A stretch of DNA of 64,000 nucleotides from the NCBI RefSeq assembly GCF_947623445.1, contig NC_135246.1:8601856-8665855 (forward strand). The letters are read 5' to 3'. This DNA comes from Clavelina lepadiformis (Eukaryota; Chordata; Ascidiacea; Aplousobranchia; Clavelinidae). This document shows, one piece after another, positions 40,101 to 51,556 of the stretch. The first letter of the stretch is position 1; each line of letters begins with the position of its first letter. The position numbers and the translations under genes are program-made. The notes below the pieces were generated by a model. It made no database searches. It was not told the origin of the DNA and saw only the letters and a program-made list of their open reading frames with translations.

Positions 40101-43100
40101 ACAAAAGAAAGAGCAATGAGCAAATAACCTAAAAAAAGAAGCACGCTTGTGGTTTCATTACAAAGTTGAAAAAATGTTTACATCAACAAATGTGATTGAT
40201 ATTCCTACTACATAGACATAGCTATTGATATAAACAACCTTGTGACATTTGTGCTCGTCAGTTAAAATTGATAGTTTTGTAGACATGCCCTATTTATGGT
40301 CACTCTGTATATATTTAGAAGCTTTCCAGAATCTCAATTTAAACCCTGTTACTCACATTCTATATTGTAATAAAAAGTGCGTTATCTTAAGTGTCCAAGT
40401 AAAATTCCACACCAGTCTCACCAAGTTGCTTTTGCTTTGATGAAGTTACCATTCCTCCCAACACTTTTGTTCAAGATGTAGCTCGTGTATTTGCTATAAT
40501 TACTGTAAATTGTGTCAATGGAAAAATACCCTTTTAGAATGCAAAAGAAATCCTACAGTTTATGTAGTCAAAGTATGTTTATGAAACTAAACAAGTGATA
40601 TTTCATTAATATAATTTCATGTAGAAGTTTTAAGACTTTAGTTACAAAAAAGATGATCATTGTTGCATGTTCTATCATTTCACTGCCATGTAAGTTTTTC
40701 CAACAGCTTTGTGGTGTTTAGTAATCTGATAATGATGTTTAAATAAGCAATAACGTTACTTCATGTATGGATTTTCTTACATTTGGATCTTGACATAAGA
40801 ATAACTAGTTGTTGGGTCCTACCTATTATGAACCCTAATTAAAGCACACTAATCATAATTATTACATTACAATGGGTGATGAAGATGTTATTTTACATCG
40901 AACCCACTATTTTTAAAGGAAACAGCCAAAAAAAATAAAATTTACATTTTCCTTTGCGATGTAAGTTCTGCTATTTCGGCAAAATTTGTTTGTTTTCATG
41001 GTGGACAAATAAGACGTTGAAATCACCATTGCTAAAGACATATGCATTTTTGATCAACTTTTAATATTTACGAACTGAAATGTAGCACACTTATGCGTCC
41101 CACTGCCAGCAATATTGCTTTTCCTTTCGAGTGATCCACATTTGCGCAAGTTAGGCTGGTATTGTCAACGTTCTGCTTGTAAATTTTCAAAATTTACTGT
41201 GTTTGGTTTCAGTGTCGGACACATAAAAGAATCAAACTTTAATCTTATTTGTGTTTCAAGAAAGCATATCAAATCGAATTGGCTAGTACTCATTTATTTG
41301 ATTTTCAAATCACGGTGGGCATTCCAAGTTAAAACTCCAAACGTCCATTACAATAATTTGCTTTTTTAGACTTTGTTGCTGAGGATAAATTACCAACACG
41401 AGTTATGGAATGGTTTTAATAGCAATTAATAGCAAGTTGTCTAATAATTTCAAAATTGATCCCACTGGGTGATTAGTTGACCACCTCTGGCTTACACTTA
41501 CTAATTTAGAGTTTTAAACTGTTAAAATCAATTTCAAACAAAAAATCAACTATTAGAATCAAATCAGTTTCATGGTGATTGACTGTAGTCTGTATTTCCT
41601 TCATCTAAATTCACTCTTTTTAAAATACCAGTATTTTATAACTTTCATCTGTTTTAGCTTTTTTTGTAAATATTATAGCAGTTACTTCACGCATTTTCGA
41701 AAAGCAAGAGAAGACCACCAAAAGCATGTATCTAAGCCGGTCAACCTGTGAAAATGGATTGGTAGCCAGGCATCATAATCCATTTAGCTCTATTACACAA
41801 ACAATTTATTATGATGATCAGTCTGCTGAACAGTGGGCAAACGTTTCAGGATCAAGCATCTATGCAGAAAGGCCTGGTGATGGAAAGTTGAAATTTAGTC
41901 CCCAACCACCAAGCTATGACAGACCTACTAAAACTAACAATTATGTTGAATTAATCGGTTCACAGAAAGACTATGACTATTATGATGTGAAAAATGATGA
42001 TTGTGAGCTGATGTATTCAAATAACACTCGAAAGCCCTGTGTAAATATTTCTGCAAAGTACGGAAGTCCCGTGTATGTATATGCACCACGAAAGGTCACA
42101 AATGTGGTTCCTATGACCCAAAAATATACCCAGAATTCTTATGAGGAGCCTGTGTACACCTCAAGAAAAGGCACATATTACGATGACACAATCTTAAATG
42201 GTTCTGTTCAAGCTTGGGAAACAGAAACAGACCCGCTTGCCAGGAAATATGTCACATTTGAAGATGAACAAAATACATCATTTCCTAGTTTTCATAAATT
42301 GGAACCAGCACTGATGTTTGCAGACCAAGCCCGATGCCCACCAGAGCAGTATCGAGTGAAAACAACATACAGAGACTCTTTTGGCCTGAATGAAGAGGTT
42401 GGCTATAACTAGGAGATCATTGGTTTGCATGGACGATTTGCAAATGTATTAAAGATAATTAAGCGACATACACCATTTGTTTAATCTTATTTTTTACATT
42501 GCCACAAAGAAATTAAAAACAGGCAAAATGAAACATTTAAGATTTTGCTCCTGCATTCTTGCAACTCACCATGTGAATCGATGCCTCTCACAAGTAGAGC
42601 ATGTACATTGAAAATCACCGCTGAGTTAAAATGACTGATTCCTTTCTGCCGCATGTTTCTTGTAGTTCCTGCACCAGGTTAACAAACAAGCAAACTACTT
42701 GTTATTCTTTTTTAAAGTATGAAAGTCAGTTTAACTTTCAGCTTTGTATCTTCAGGTTTCTTACAAAAGTTTCTCAAAGTTTGGCGTGTAGTAGATTGGT
42801 TAATCAACTAAATTACTACTAATTAAATGTAAACTAACTCAGTTTCTACTTTAAATTATGATGTTATGTACTGTATTTTTAAGGTGACCTTATCGTTGAT
42901 CACTATTGCTGTCTATTTATTTACAGCACAATACTGTAACATTTTGTACCAATCAGTCAGCTACCAGATTTCAGAAATGTGCATATATCAGATTTGATGT
43001 ACACGGAAGCTTTATTGATAACAATAACAGTCATAACCTTGGTGTTCTTCTAATACAGTAATCTAAGTAGTAGTAAACTAAGTACAGTAAAATAATTTTG

Positions 43101-43436
43101 GGAAACAATTGTTCAACACCAATCTCATGTTTTCGAGCTTCTTTTCAGGAATCATTTCTTCAGTTTGCATTGTTTTGATTATTGTTCCTTGCTACAAACT
43201 TTACATACAACTATATGTACCTATTTGTCTTTGTTTCACAATTGTTCTTAATTTATTTATTTATTTATTAAGCACAACAAGAACTACTGGAGAGACACCG
43301 ACTCCTCCCAGTACGTTCAGCCGACTCTCTGGGAGTACGAAACAGGAAGACGGAGTTGGAGCGACGGATCATTGAGGTTGATGAAGCAATAAAAGTATTT
43401 GAACGTTCAAGAGTTTTTGTCAAAATGGGGGAATAG
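28103..43436 (+). CDS. ENKD1: Enkurin domain-containing protein 1, 8 exons
   Basis: Microtubule- and cilium-associated protein. Exons: 28103-28253, 28951-29157, 33959-34201, 35033-35208, 35570-35707, 35832-35992, 37051-37187, 43273-43436. All phases agree, giving about 458 residues against 346 in human. The core matches the family: PKDHTVENVRRMRQIQ, PVKALWKSSQYNTVESKV, INFVSRNAQLA and RQKLWEKQERERVRNMPDP. The C-terminal enkurin region is VRSADSLGVRNRKTELERR then IIEVDEAIKVFERSRVFVKM. Exons 1-3 encode a repeated module with R-V/K-PEA (PVSRVRPEA, PVPRVRPEA, PAPRVKPEA) and, in exons 2 and 3, SPILVDPVY. The exon 4 donor appears to be GC (CAG|GCATGT). The start ATG is the first in exon 1; an upstream 5' exon is possible. 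Intron 7 is 6 kb and contains a 230-codon exon-like ORF in compatible phase. Other introns hold several transposons. Confidence 0.93.
30391..32526. mobile_element. 2.1-kb element with 8-bp duplication and GGAGC-rich ends
   Basis: The left end CAGGGCTGGGGAGCC and right end GGCTCCCCAGCCCTG are perfect inverted repeats, flanked by the 8-base duplication GTTGCAAC (30383-30390 and 32527-32534). About 110 bases inside each end are dense in AGCTCC/GGCTCC/GGAGCT hexamers (30420-30512 and 32397-32518). The minus strand carries a broken transposase-like gene (30839-31857). End structure and duplication length point to a hAT or hAT-related superfamily. It sits in ENKD1 intron 2, opposite to the gene. 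Confidence 0.9.
30839..31857 (-). pseudogene. Transposase-like protein of unplaced family, broken
   Basis: Minus-strand reading from about 31857 to 30839. Recognisable blocks are YVCGDFKMLGILLGLQGGYS then KYSCFLCLWNSRA (a C-x-x-C pair), LLPPLHIKLGLVKQFVKALD, FPRLSLAKIKGGIFVGPQI, NETEKEAWQAFRGVVDGFLG, MSVKLHFLCSHLDFFQENLG and SEEHVERLHQDIEPMEKRYK. I have seen this block order in many unnamed invertebrate and Hydra proteins but cannot give a Pfam name. There is a frameshift near 31445 and an in-frame stop near 31210, and no N-terminal start is clear. Its position between hAT-like ends makes a transposase or accessory protein likely; no DDE triad was identified. Confidence 0.75.
32831..33165. 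mobile_element. hAT MITE, 335 bp, in ENKD1 intron 2
   Basis: The ends CAGGGGTGGCCAACCAG and CTGGTTGGCCAGCCCTG are inverted with one mismatch. The 8-base duplications ACCTATAA (32823-32830 and 33166-33173) are identical. No coding content. It inserted 300 bases downstream of the larger 30391-32526 element. Confidence 0.92.
35277..35402. repeat. 126-bp perfect-arm foldback element
   Basis: The left arm AAGTAAAATAAGAAACAG followed by GTTATAGTTTGGCACTCTTG is mirrored almost completely by the right arm ending in CTGTTTCTTATTTTACTT, around a 28-base AT-rich loop near 35327-35354. The transcript of ENKD1 intron 4 would form a hairpin of about 45 base pairs. It has no coding content and resembles a foldback MITE. 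The flanking duplication is not obvious. Confidence 0.85.
38007..38310. mobile_element. hAT MITE, 304 bp, in ENKD1 intron 7
   Basis: The left end CAGGGGTTCTTAACCAGTGG pairs with the right end AAAAAGGTTAAGGGCCACTG as an imperfect inverted repeat. The flanks GTCTATAT (37999-38006) and GTCTATAC (38311-38318) differ at one base, consistent with an aged 8-base duplication. No open frame. Confidence 0.88.
38600..38660. repeat. Foldback repeat, family copy 2 (one arm)
   Basis: The segment CACAAGCTTTCGCAAGCTTG followed by TTTCATCAGACATACTAAGAGA matches the arm of the foldback at 20415-20503. It contains its own short hairpin (AAGCTTTCGCAAGCTT). Only one arm was recognised here. Confidence 0.45.
41679..42412 (+). 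CDS. Long single exon in ENKD1 intron 7: alternative last exon or nested gene
   Basis: An uninterrupted frame runs from a splice acceptor (TATTATAG|CAG, 41678/41679) to TAG at 42410-42412. The first ATG is at 41726, giving 228 residues. The product is hydrophilic and rich in tyrosine, with repeated Y-D-D, Y-Y-D and E-P-V-Y type stretches (QTIYYDDQSAEQW, KDYDYYDVKNDD, NSYEEPVYTSRKG). It has no signal peptide or membrane segment. I recognise no family. The codon at the acceptor joins in phase with the preceding ENKD1 exon (37051-37187, one leftover base), so it could replace the 43273 exon as a terminal exon. That would produce an isoform without the end of the enkurin domain. A nested gene with its own promoter is equally possible. 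No clear polyadenylation signal was found. Confidence 0.7.
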
Positions 43437-45315
43437 ACAACTGCACTGAAGTTACTGCAACAATTTCACCATTGCTGTCTTTCTTTTGTGGAGACCACAT
43501 GGTATTACTAGGATTGGGTACAATGTTTATAGAGGTTGTCATGTATGTTTCTGGAGTCTAAACCTCATGCAAGAAGCATATTTATTATTTAGTTTGTGGT
43601 TTTGCCATTATTGGCATCATGTGATTATGCTTAATCATTGCTAACTTCTTTGACTATAAATCATTCATATGTTTACAGGTTTTGATACAAATAATTTCTA
43701 ACTGAGTAAGTTGACTGTAAGAATCTAGCATTGCCATAACTAAAGTTTAGCTTTATGAGCACAAAATAGTTTGTGTAGTTTTCTTGCTTCTTTTAAGGAT
43801 ATGAAAGACCACTTGTCGCAAAACTGTGATCCATTGTTGACTTTTATTTTATACTGTTCTCTTTATATTCTTTATCCCAAGTTTAACCTAGAAGATTTTA
43901 TGTTGTGTAAAGTTTTCGGATGGACTGTGATTTATGCAAATGTATCACTATCATCATTGTGATTATGCTCCATATGCAGTAGTGATAAATTTTAGAATGT
44001 ATATGTTCATTGTGTTTTTATTTGTACTAAACATCCGCTGTACTGTATAATATTTACCTGTTTAGGCATGTTCTAACAATTGTGCACCAGTGGTAGGACA
44101 ATTGACTTGAAAAAATCATCAATTTTTTGAAAACCAGCATACGAAGATTTGTTTTTTAATTGCTCAAAATGATTTCCTTTGTGTTTCAATGCATACACCT
44201 TTTGTTCGACATAGATTGTCAGTGTCTCACTCTCAGACACAGACTAGAAAGACATCAAATTGCACATTTATTTTGTTGATAACTCATTGGTGTGTTGAAG
44301 TGAACTCATTAGATCTTATAGTAAAGGGAATACTTGCAAAACATTTGTAACGGAAGTCCTATATTTTACAATGTTAAAGATTTAAATAATACATATATAA
44401 TTATGCTGTTTTGTTATTTGCATGTGGTATACTGTACATACTGAATCGTTGTACAATGTTAGCTTTACAAAACTACAATAGCCGTTGGCACTGACCTCAA
44501 AATATTTTTGTTGTTCTGAATTTTTAGGTTTAAAATTAGGTGGTTGGCTATTATACATTGTGTTTCTTTTGAGTGAGTAAGAAAAAGATCTATTGCAATT
44601 TTTGAATTATTTTTAACACAGATGACAGACCCTTAAATACAATTTTTTTGTTTTCACGAACCCCTAGTACAAACTTTTCTCCTTGCTTTTGACAGATGTT
44701 ATTTTTAAAGGGGAGCAAGATAATGTTTAAAAGCTCGAAGTTTTTCTGTCAAAGAATGGGGTTGAAATTTCTTTTTATATAGAGTTGTTCTTAAATTAGT
44801 AGTGACAACCCCCAGTCAAGTCACACCTAGGACATCAGAACCCTTGATCTGATGTGATTCTCACACTGCCCTAACTTGAAATATAACGTAACACTGTATG
44901 GTAAAGACAATCATAAATATTAAATGCACGCCTGGCACTGGTTGCTAAGTCCAATACTATTTCACTTTCTGACAAACAGTCTTTAATAAACTGAATGTTG
45001 ACAATAATTTTATTTTGCATTAAAGCCATACAATATACATTCAACATGCCCTTACTAGAATACAACATTGAGATACTCTTGATTTCTACTGTATTCAATT
45101 GGTCATATTCACCATTCTGCCAAACGACTTAGTTGAACAATACAGTTTTCACACAAAACGCTAAGTCACAAATACATTTCATTTCAACATTTAATTATTA
45201 TTTAAGAGGTTCCCAACTCATTATTGCACTAATGGTTTGAGCAATTTCTTCATTGTAAAACTACCATTTCCTTGTACTGCATTCTTTACAACAGGCTATA
45301 AAGCACTTTCTCACT
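43437..45315. other. Intergenic stretch between ENKD1 and EMC8/9
   Basis: Contains the ENKD1 3' untranslated region and the region downstream of the EMC8/9 stop codon. The two genes converge. Reading frames here are short and lack any recognised motif. No transposon terminus was identified. Confidence 0.5.
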
Positions 45316-45909
45316 TTACATTACTATTAAATGATTAACAGGATGATTTAACCAATGTAATGATATATCACACAAATGGTTATCAAAATCAACAAGGTCC
45401 TTATGCACTCTGTGTTCCAGTAAGTCCTGAAGTGTTTCAAAGCAACCAGCTTCAAATCTTATTTTGTCCTGAGCTTGCTTTTGCCATTTTCCACTAATCT
45501 TATCATAAAAACACAAAGACTCTGGTGTTGCAACTTTTTTATTGTCCACCATCACCAATCGGCACCCTGTGTTGTTTTCAAGGATTTTATCAGCTATTTT
45601 CTCAGCAAACAGTGAAGTTACTGTTGAGGCATTCAAATGCTCAGCTGCTTCATAATATCCAGCTATCCAAAGATCATTTACATGACAATGGGCATCAACA
45701 TGAGCAAGAGCAATCTCTAACATTGGCAAGAGCTGCAGGCACTGGTGAAAAAGTGGGATGACATCTACAATTTCCAGTACTTTGTTCTCTTTCTTGAACT
45801 GCCTCGCAAGTAGTAAACCATTTACTGCACAATGTGGATATTTGGCAAGGTGCAGCTGAAGTTTTACAAAAGCACGGCACGAAATTTCAACATCCTTTGT
45901 AGAAGACAT
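45316..45909 (-). CDS. EMC8: ER membrane protein complex subunit 8/9, intronless
   Basis: Subunit of the ER membrane complex that inserts tail-anchored and multipass proteins. It is a catalytically dead MPN-fold protein on the cytosolic side. The frame is 197 residues from the second ATG (MSSTKDVEISC), close to the family's usual 200-210. An ATG seven codons upstream (45930) is an alternative start. Matching blocks: LAKYPHCAVNGLLLA near the start, VDVIPLFHQCLQLLPMLEIA, IAGYYEAAEHLN, LVMVDNKK and, at the end, LVDFDNHLCDISLHWLN. The JAMM histidines are absent, as in the family. Vertebrates have two paralogues, EMC8 and EMC9; an invertebrate would be expected to have one, so the symbol is approximate. 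The single exon could reflect intron loss or retroposition; no poly(A) tail or flanking duplication was noticed. Confidence 0.93.
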   Translation of the reverse strand: MSSTKDVEISCRAFVKLQLHLAKYPHCAVNGLLLARQFKKENKVLEIVDVIPLFHQCLQLLPMLEIALAHVDAHCHVNDLWIAGYYEAAEHLNASTVTSLFAEKIADKILENNTGCRLVMVDNKKVATPESLCFYDKISGKWQKQAQDKIRFEAGCFETLQDLLEHRVHKDLVDFDNHLCDISLHWLNHPVNHLIVM

Positions 45910-45930
45910 TGTTTGTAAGCTTTTAAACAA

Positions 45931-47949
45931 GCAAGTTTGATAAATATGTACTTCTTAGTTATTAATAATAATTCCTGATTATGTAAATGTGACCTGTGAT
46001 CAGCTCTAAAGTGAGAATAATGCAAAATCATGTTTACTTAAAACATTCTCAGAAAAACTTTATTGTTTAGGTAAATTTCACCAAATTTAATGTTGCAAAT
46101 TTATTGTTGGCCACAGGAGATTTGGTTGCGTAACGGTTGTGCCAAATCAAACAAAATTAGGACTGGTGAGAATTAGACTAACATACCTTCAAATTTTATT
46201 ATTATTTGTAGTAAATCTTCCAGCAAAAAAAACAATGTCAATGATCATGCTTAATAATTGGATTCATGTTTAATTTGTCACATCTCTACCAGTACAGTAG
46301 TAAAGTACAGGAACTAATGGGATTTTTGCGTCGAATGGGAAGTTACACACTGGCAATAAGCAGTTGTGTTAAGTTAACGTTAGCAGCTAACGTAATCTAC
46401 TAGGCTACTTACAGTGGTCCATCCCATAGACCCTTTTCCAGTTACCTACACCATTTTTTGGGTGGCAAGCTTTTTTCGATCCCCTATACTTAACAATGGA
46501 AACTATCAACCCACTTTAATTCTGTTCTAAATTACAAACGCTCTGGGCATTGTATTGTAAAGATTTCGCTCAGCTGAGTTGCGTCTGAATTCCTTTACGG
46601 CGTAAAAGTAAAGTTTACGGCATAAAAAAATAATTCGAAAATATGTTGCCTATTTCATATTTAAGTCACTGTAATATAAGAACCGGGCAACATATTTTCA
46701 GAAGTTTTTTGAAGAATTACGAAGAATTCACATGGCTGTAAACCAAAAGTCCTGTCATTAACATCAACCAATAGCCTACAATACAACAAGATGAAGATGA
46801 TAGAAAATATAAATGACTGCAGAGAAATGATCGTATTGGAAATGGAAGGCAATCAGTGTTTCCTTTCCAAACTGTAAAATATATCAATTTTGAAATTTAA
46901 TTTGCTGACAATCATCATTTTTAAAGCTCTCTGTGGCTAACCTATAAGCAACAAATTCAGTCTATAAGTTTAGGAACTGGTGAAAAACGCTATGATTCAA
47001 CTAGGAAAATCGTATTGCACAAAACTATACTCTATCGAATGCGTTTTTGGTACGAATGAAAATCATGAAAGGCTCACGTACGTATTTGAATCACCACACT
47101 TTCGCATGCAATTCTTTAAATTAAATTACATACTTACTGACGTAATTACACACGTAAAATCCCATCGTTTTATGTGTACGACCACCTAAAATTTTCTTTT
47201 AAATAAAGTTGCCTGATAATCATTTTCACTTCTGCTACAAACTGTGACATAGCGATCACAGTGATTGCTTACATAACTATTTAACCCTCTGGCAAATTAT
47301 ATTTAAAAAGGGACCGCATCTTTATCAGACACACCTAGTGGTTTAACTAAGAACTGAAATGTAGTACTAGTGGTGATCACGTTTAAATGACGGGCTATTA
47401 GCCAGACGGTCGAACTAATAAAACAAATGGAAGTTAATATTGGTTTGTCTGAACGTATGCATGGCATTCTTAGGACAATGTCATGTTATTCCTCAGCATT
47501 TATTCACGCCTTAACATGAGATTGTGGAGAGCTCAATTGCTAGTGGTGCGATACCGGGAAAATGCTATTTAGTGGTCGAATACTCGTGTGGCAAAATAAT
47601 ATTTCGCACCATTGTTTGTTTGTTTTTCGTGTGTTTCTCCACGCTTTTATTTTTGCTAGTTAATTAATTAATTATCAGTTAGCTCTTATTCTGTTTGTTA
47701 TCACCATGATTTCTCTTGTCCACTGCTTTATTTCATGTTGTTTTCTTTGCCGCCTCAAGTATTTGGATGTGGTCGAACGCGGAATCATTACGTGTCCTTT
47801 TTCGGTTGGTGTACCGCATGGGCTTTAGGTGGGAGTGGTTGCCTTCCTAAGAAAACGTGGCCTTCGAAGTCAGGAAGGACACGAGCGTTCAGGACGAGGA
47901 CCGGTCGTTTTTCTTGGTCCCTCAGATCTGCTCTCGTCGCTTTTATCGA
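45931..47949. other. Intergenic stretch upstream of EMC8/9
   Basis: Includes the presumed EMC8/9 promoter next to 45930. The remainder to about 47.7 kb has no recognised gene, and the last few hundred bases have a GC content closer to the retroelement that follows. No 5' LTR matching the one at 50217-50496 was seen here. Confidence 0.45.
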
Positions 47950-50496
47950 CTTATTTTGAACGTGTGTCCCGAAAGTTAAACCCCAAATGGAGAGGAGTGT
48001 TTTTAATCTCATTTAAAAATACAATCGAGCTACATTGAAAAACGTTCTTTGGTTTTGAGTGGGCTGTGAAAGTGGTAGAAAAGGATCTGGCAAAAGAAAA
48101 CCGGTAACACTCGCAAATTGTCAATCGCTCCACTTTGCTCGATGCTTGCCCGCTTCCACGCATCGAGGACATTGTCAACAGGGTTGGAAAGGATAAATAA
48201 AAGCTCTTTCGATCTACGGTCGGCCTACCACCAGGTACCGATTCGAGCGGAGGAACGCCCATTCACTGCGTTTGAAGCTTTGGGCTGCCTTTATCAATAC
48301 AAAAGACTTCCTTTTGGTGTTATAAACGGTGTGGCCGCTTTTCAAAGAGTGATTGATGATTTCATTCGACGCCAGAAGCTAAAAAAGGCATTTGCTTATT
48401 TGGACGACGTAACAGTTACTGGTTCGACGATTGAAAAACACGACCAAAATTTAGAAGCTTTACTAAATGCCGCGAAGCTTACCGGATTAACTTTCAACAA
48501 AGAGAAGTCGAAACTGTGTCAGCAAACCATAATCCTACTTGGGTATCAGATATCCCACAATCAAGTGAAACCGGACCCCGAAAGACTCCGCCCACTACTT
48601 GACATGCCTCCACCGAAGTCCCCCCCCGAGAACTTAAAAGAATTTGTGGTTTGTTTGCATACTACTCCAAATGGATCGAGAATTTTTCCGGAAAAGATGG
48701 CCGCCTTTTTAAAGCTACCAATTTCCATTTGAACGCTAAGACGTCAAATGCTGTTGCAGAGCTAAAAAGAAGAAATTGTTAAAGCTAGTCTCAATAGTAG
48801 GCTATCTGTGAAGATCTGCCGTTCGAGGTTAAGTGCGATGTGTCCGACTACGCCGTTGCAGCCACTTTGCCACAAGGAGAGGGCCCAGTAGCGTTTATGT
48901 CTCGGACATTCAGTAAATGTGAGCTACATTATCCTTCTATTGAGAAAGACGCTACTGCTATTATTGAAGCGGTCAATAAATGGGACCACTACCTTAAAGG
49001 GAGAATTTTCACATTAGTAACGGACCAACGATCGGTTTCCATTATGTTCAGTAAAACCGATTAAGGAAAAATCAAGACAAGAAAATGCTGATGTGGCGTC
49101 TAGAACTGAGTTCTGTCCACTATGAAATTCGCCACAGGCCTGGGAAGGAAAATGTTGTCCCTGACGCCCTTTAAAGAGTTTGTGCCACAGTGGATTGCCG
49201 GAAAGACTTGTCATCGCTTCATGATCCCCCTGAACATCCGGGCTACGCTCGACTCTATCGTTTCATCCGTGTTCGAAACCTTCTATACACCAGCAAGGAA
49301 GCAAGAACCGCTTGTAAGTCCTGTCATGTTTGCGCCGAGATTAATCCTCGCTTTTTTAAAAGACCGCCTGAAACACTCGTGAAAGCTACTCACCCGTGGG
49401 AACGTTTGACTATGGACTTCAAAGGATGCGTTAAGGGGACGAAACCCTATCTATTCTTGATGAATTTAGTCGTTATCCTTTTGTTTATCCTTGCAAGAAG
49501 ATGTCTTCAGACACATTTATCGATTGTCTCTGCGATATTTTTTGCTTGTTTGGTTTTCCGGCATATATACATAGTGATCGAGGATCCAGCTTCATGAGTC
49601 GGGAACTTAAAGATTTCTTCCAGGCTCGAGAAACTGCGACGAGATATTCTACTCCGTATCATCCTCAAGGGAGCTCGCAATGCGAAAGAGCCAATCATAC
49701 AATTTGGAGAACCATAAAGCTGCTTTTATCCTCAATGCCTACGTTGATGCTAAATCAATTAAGGAACCGTACTGCAACATCGATTTGTGCGAAACAAAAG
49801 CAATCCAGTCTCCAATCCTGTTGAATTAATGATAGTGAACCCCACTTTCGCTCGAGTTAAATATCCAAATGGAAGGGAGAGTACGATATCAACTTCCGAC
49901 CTTGCACCTTACCCACAAGTAAACCCAGCTAACGATGAAATCGAGCAAGCCGCAACGTCGGACGTCACTTCCCCATTATGTCAACCAGGAATACGTTTGT
50001 CTGCAGGCATTAGTGACAATGCGCAATGAGAGACTCACATTCAAAAAGATGGACACCAGTAAGCGTCTTCTGGGGAAGCTGATTCACAAACCCCGAGTAT
50101 CAGGTGCTCCACGAGAGAGATACCTTCACAAAGATATGGCGTAGGGACTTTGTAGTTTTCGATATTGAAATTACTTATTATTATTATTACTTAATAATTA
50201 TTTAGTTGGAGGAGAATGTGGTGACATTCCTTTGTCTTCCTTTTCTGCCTCACGCATAATCACGCCCCCTTAATTGGTTCTTGTGTTGTGTTTCATCTGT
50301 ACGACGTTATTCAGTAGTAAGCGTAGTGTCGGCGGGTCGGCTACATAATGCTAAGAGATTATTATCTATATAAACGTTATATAATTTACAGTCATGTCTT
50401 ACGTAACTAATTATATTTTATTTTAGGACTGGCAATACTGTTTTAATAAAGCCTTACTTACTTTTGGTTGTATATCTGAGTTCCAAGGTTATGACA
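47950..50496 (+). mobile_element. 5'-truncated Ty3/gypsy retrotransposon
   Basis: Plus-strand pieces of a pol gene in the usual order. Reverse transcriptase is at about 48118-48732 (FDLRSAYHQVPI, LPFGVINGVAAFQRV and the YLDD box in AFAYLDDVTVTG). RNase H lies at about 48840-49064 (MSDYAVAATL...YPSIEKDA). Integrase occupies about 49122-49824, with a zinc-binding C-x-x-C (KSCHVC), DFKG and HSDRGSSFMSRELKDF. The pieces sit in different frames with stops between them. Gag and protease were not found, and there is no 5' LTR. A purine tract (GGAGGAGAA, 50208-50216) and one LTR close the element. The codon style and GC content differ from the surrounding DNA. It is a dead copy. Confidence 0.92.
50217..50496 (+). 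repeat. 3' LTR of the gypsy element
   Basis: Starts TGTGGTGACATTCC directly after the polypurine tract and ends GGTTATGACA, so it is bounded by TG and CA as expected. It contains a TATATAAA box at 50367-50374 and AATAAA near 50444, in promoter-then-polyadenylation order. Length is about 280 bases. The right edge is chosen from the terminal CA and lacks a second LTR for comparison. Confidence 0.7.
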
Positions 50497-51439
50497 CTTA
50501 TTTCTCTATGTTTATAATTTTCCACTTAGCTTGGATCAAAATTTTGTATTTTTAACAAGTTTAGTAAGTTACATATTAATGATGATAGCAAAAATTCAAA
50601 CCGAATTAATAGGGTTATACATACATCAAACACGAAGTCTCGTCTTTACAGAAGTTATTAAATATAAAAACTTGTTTGTTCTCAAAGCTTCAGAGCCCAT
50701 AATATTTTTTTAATTTATTTTATAAAATAGAGGAAGAACAACATAAATAGAAAACTAGCCTATACAACAATGGCCAAACAACTCTTTGGCAGCATCATCA
50801 GCAATACTCTTTTCAAAATTACTTTGACGTTATGTAGCCTGTAAACCATGCAAACTTTAAGAAAACTTGATTACCTTGTCAAGAAAAACGAATTAGGCTA
50901 CATTTTATGACCGACAAAGACAAATACAGTAAAGCGATGCCTAAACAGATTTTTAGAGGATCATTTTTCGTTTTTTATTTGATCAAGCAATCACTTTATT
51001 CTTTCGATTGACGTCTAAACATTGCAAAGGCCAATTAAAATTTTATTTTAAGTTAAGCAATTCTATTTTAAAGAAATAGCTTTGCAAGGTAATAGGCCAA
51101 TTGTTTAACTAAACTCTGGTTTTACTATTAAGGATTTATACATACTGTCCCATCTTGTTTTACCATGGTTGTTGAAAATGGAATAAGAAATTAATTCTTT
51201 TTTATTTGGTAGGCCCAAGCTGCTCAACAAATAGTAGTAAAAATTTGGTTTGAACTCATGCACTTAATTTTGAACAATGCCACATCTCACCGAATATTTC
51301 CAAACTTGTTAGAGAAAAACAGTGCCAAACTTCACATTGAAATATCGACGTGTAGTAGAAACTTTGTTGACTTTACTATATCTTGCATGGTATGTTTATT
51401 GTTCTTATAATTGTAAAAGAGGATAATACGTATTTCTAA

Positions 51440-51556
51440 GATTAGGATTTTGGTGAGAGGGTTTTAATTTTAAATTAGCAGTAAACACTCAAGTGGCCCG
51501 CGCAATAATTCGTAAATCGCATGTGGCCCTTTGGCCAAAAAGGTTGGACACCCCTG
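51440..51556. repeat. Probable hAT element end
   Basis: The right edge AAAGGTTGGACACCCCTG is close to the terminal repeats of the hAT MITEs elsewhere in the window. The adjacent interior contains GTGGCCCGCG and ATGTGGCCC, typical of these elements. A matching left end was not found, so this is probably truncated. Confidence 0.5.

Noticed and set aside
45525..45880. Frames on both strands over EMC8/9
   Set aside because: Shadows of the EMC8/9 coding sequence in other frames.
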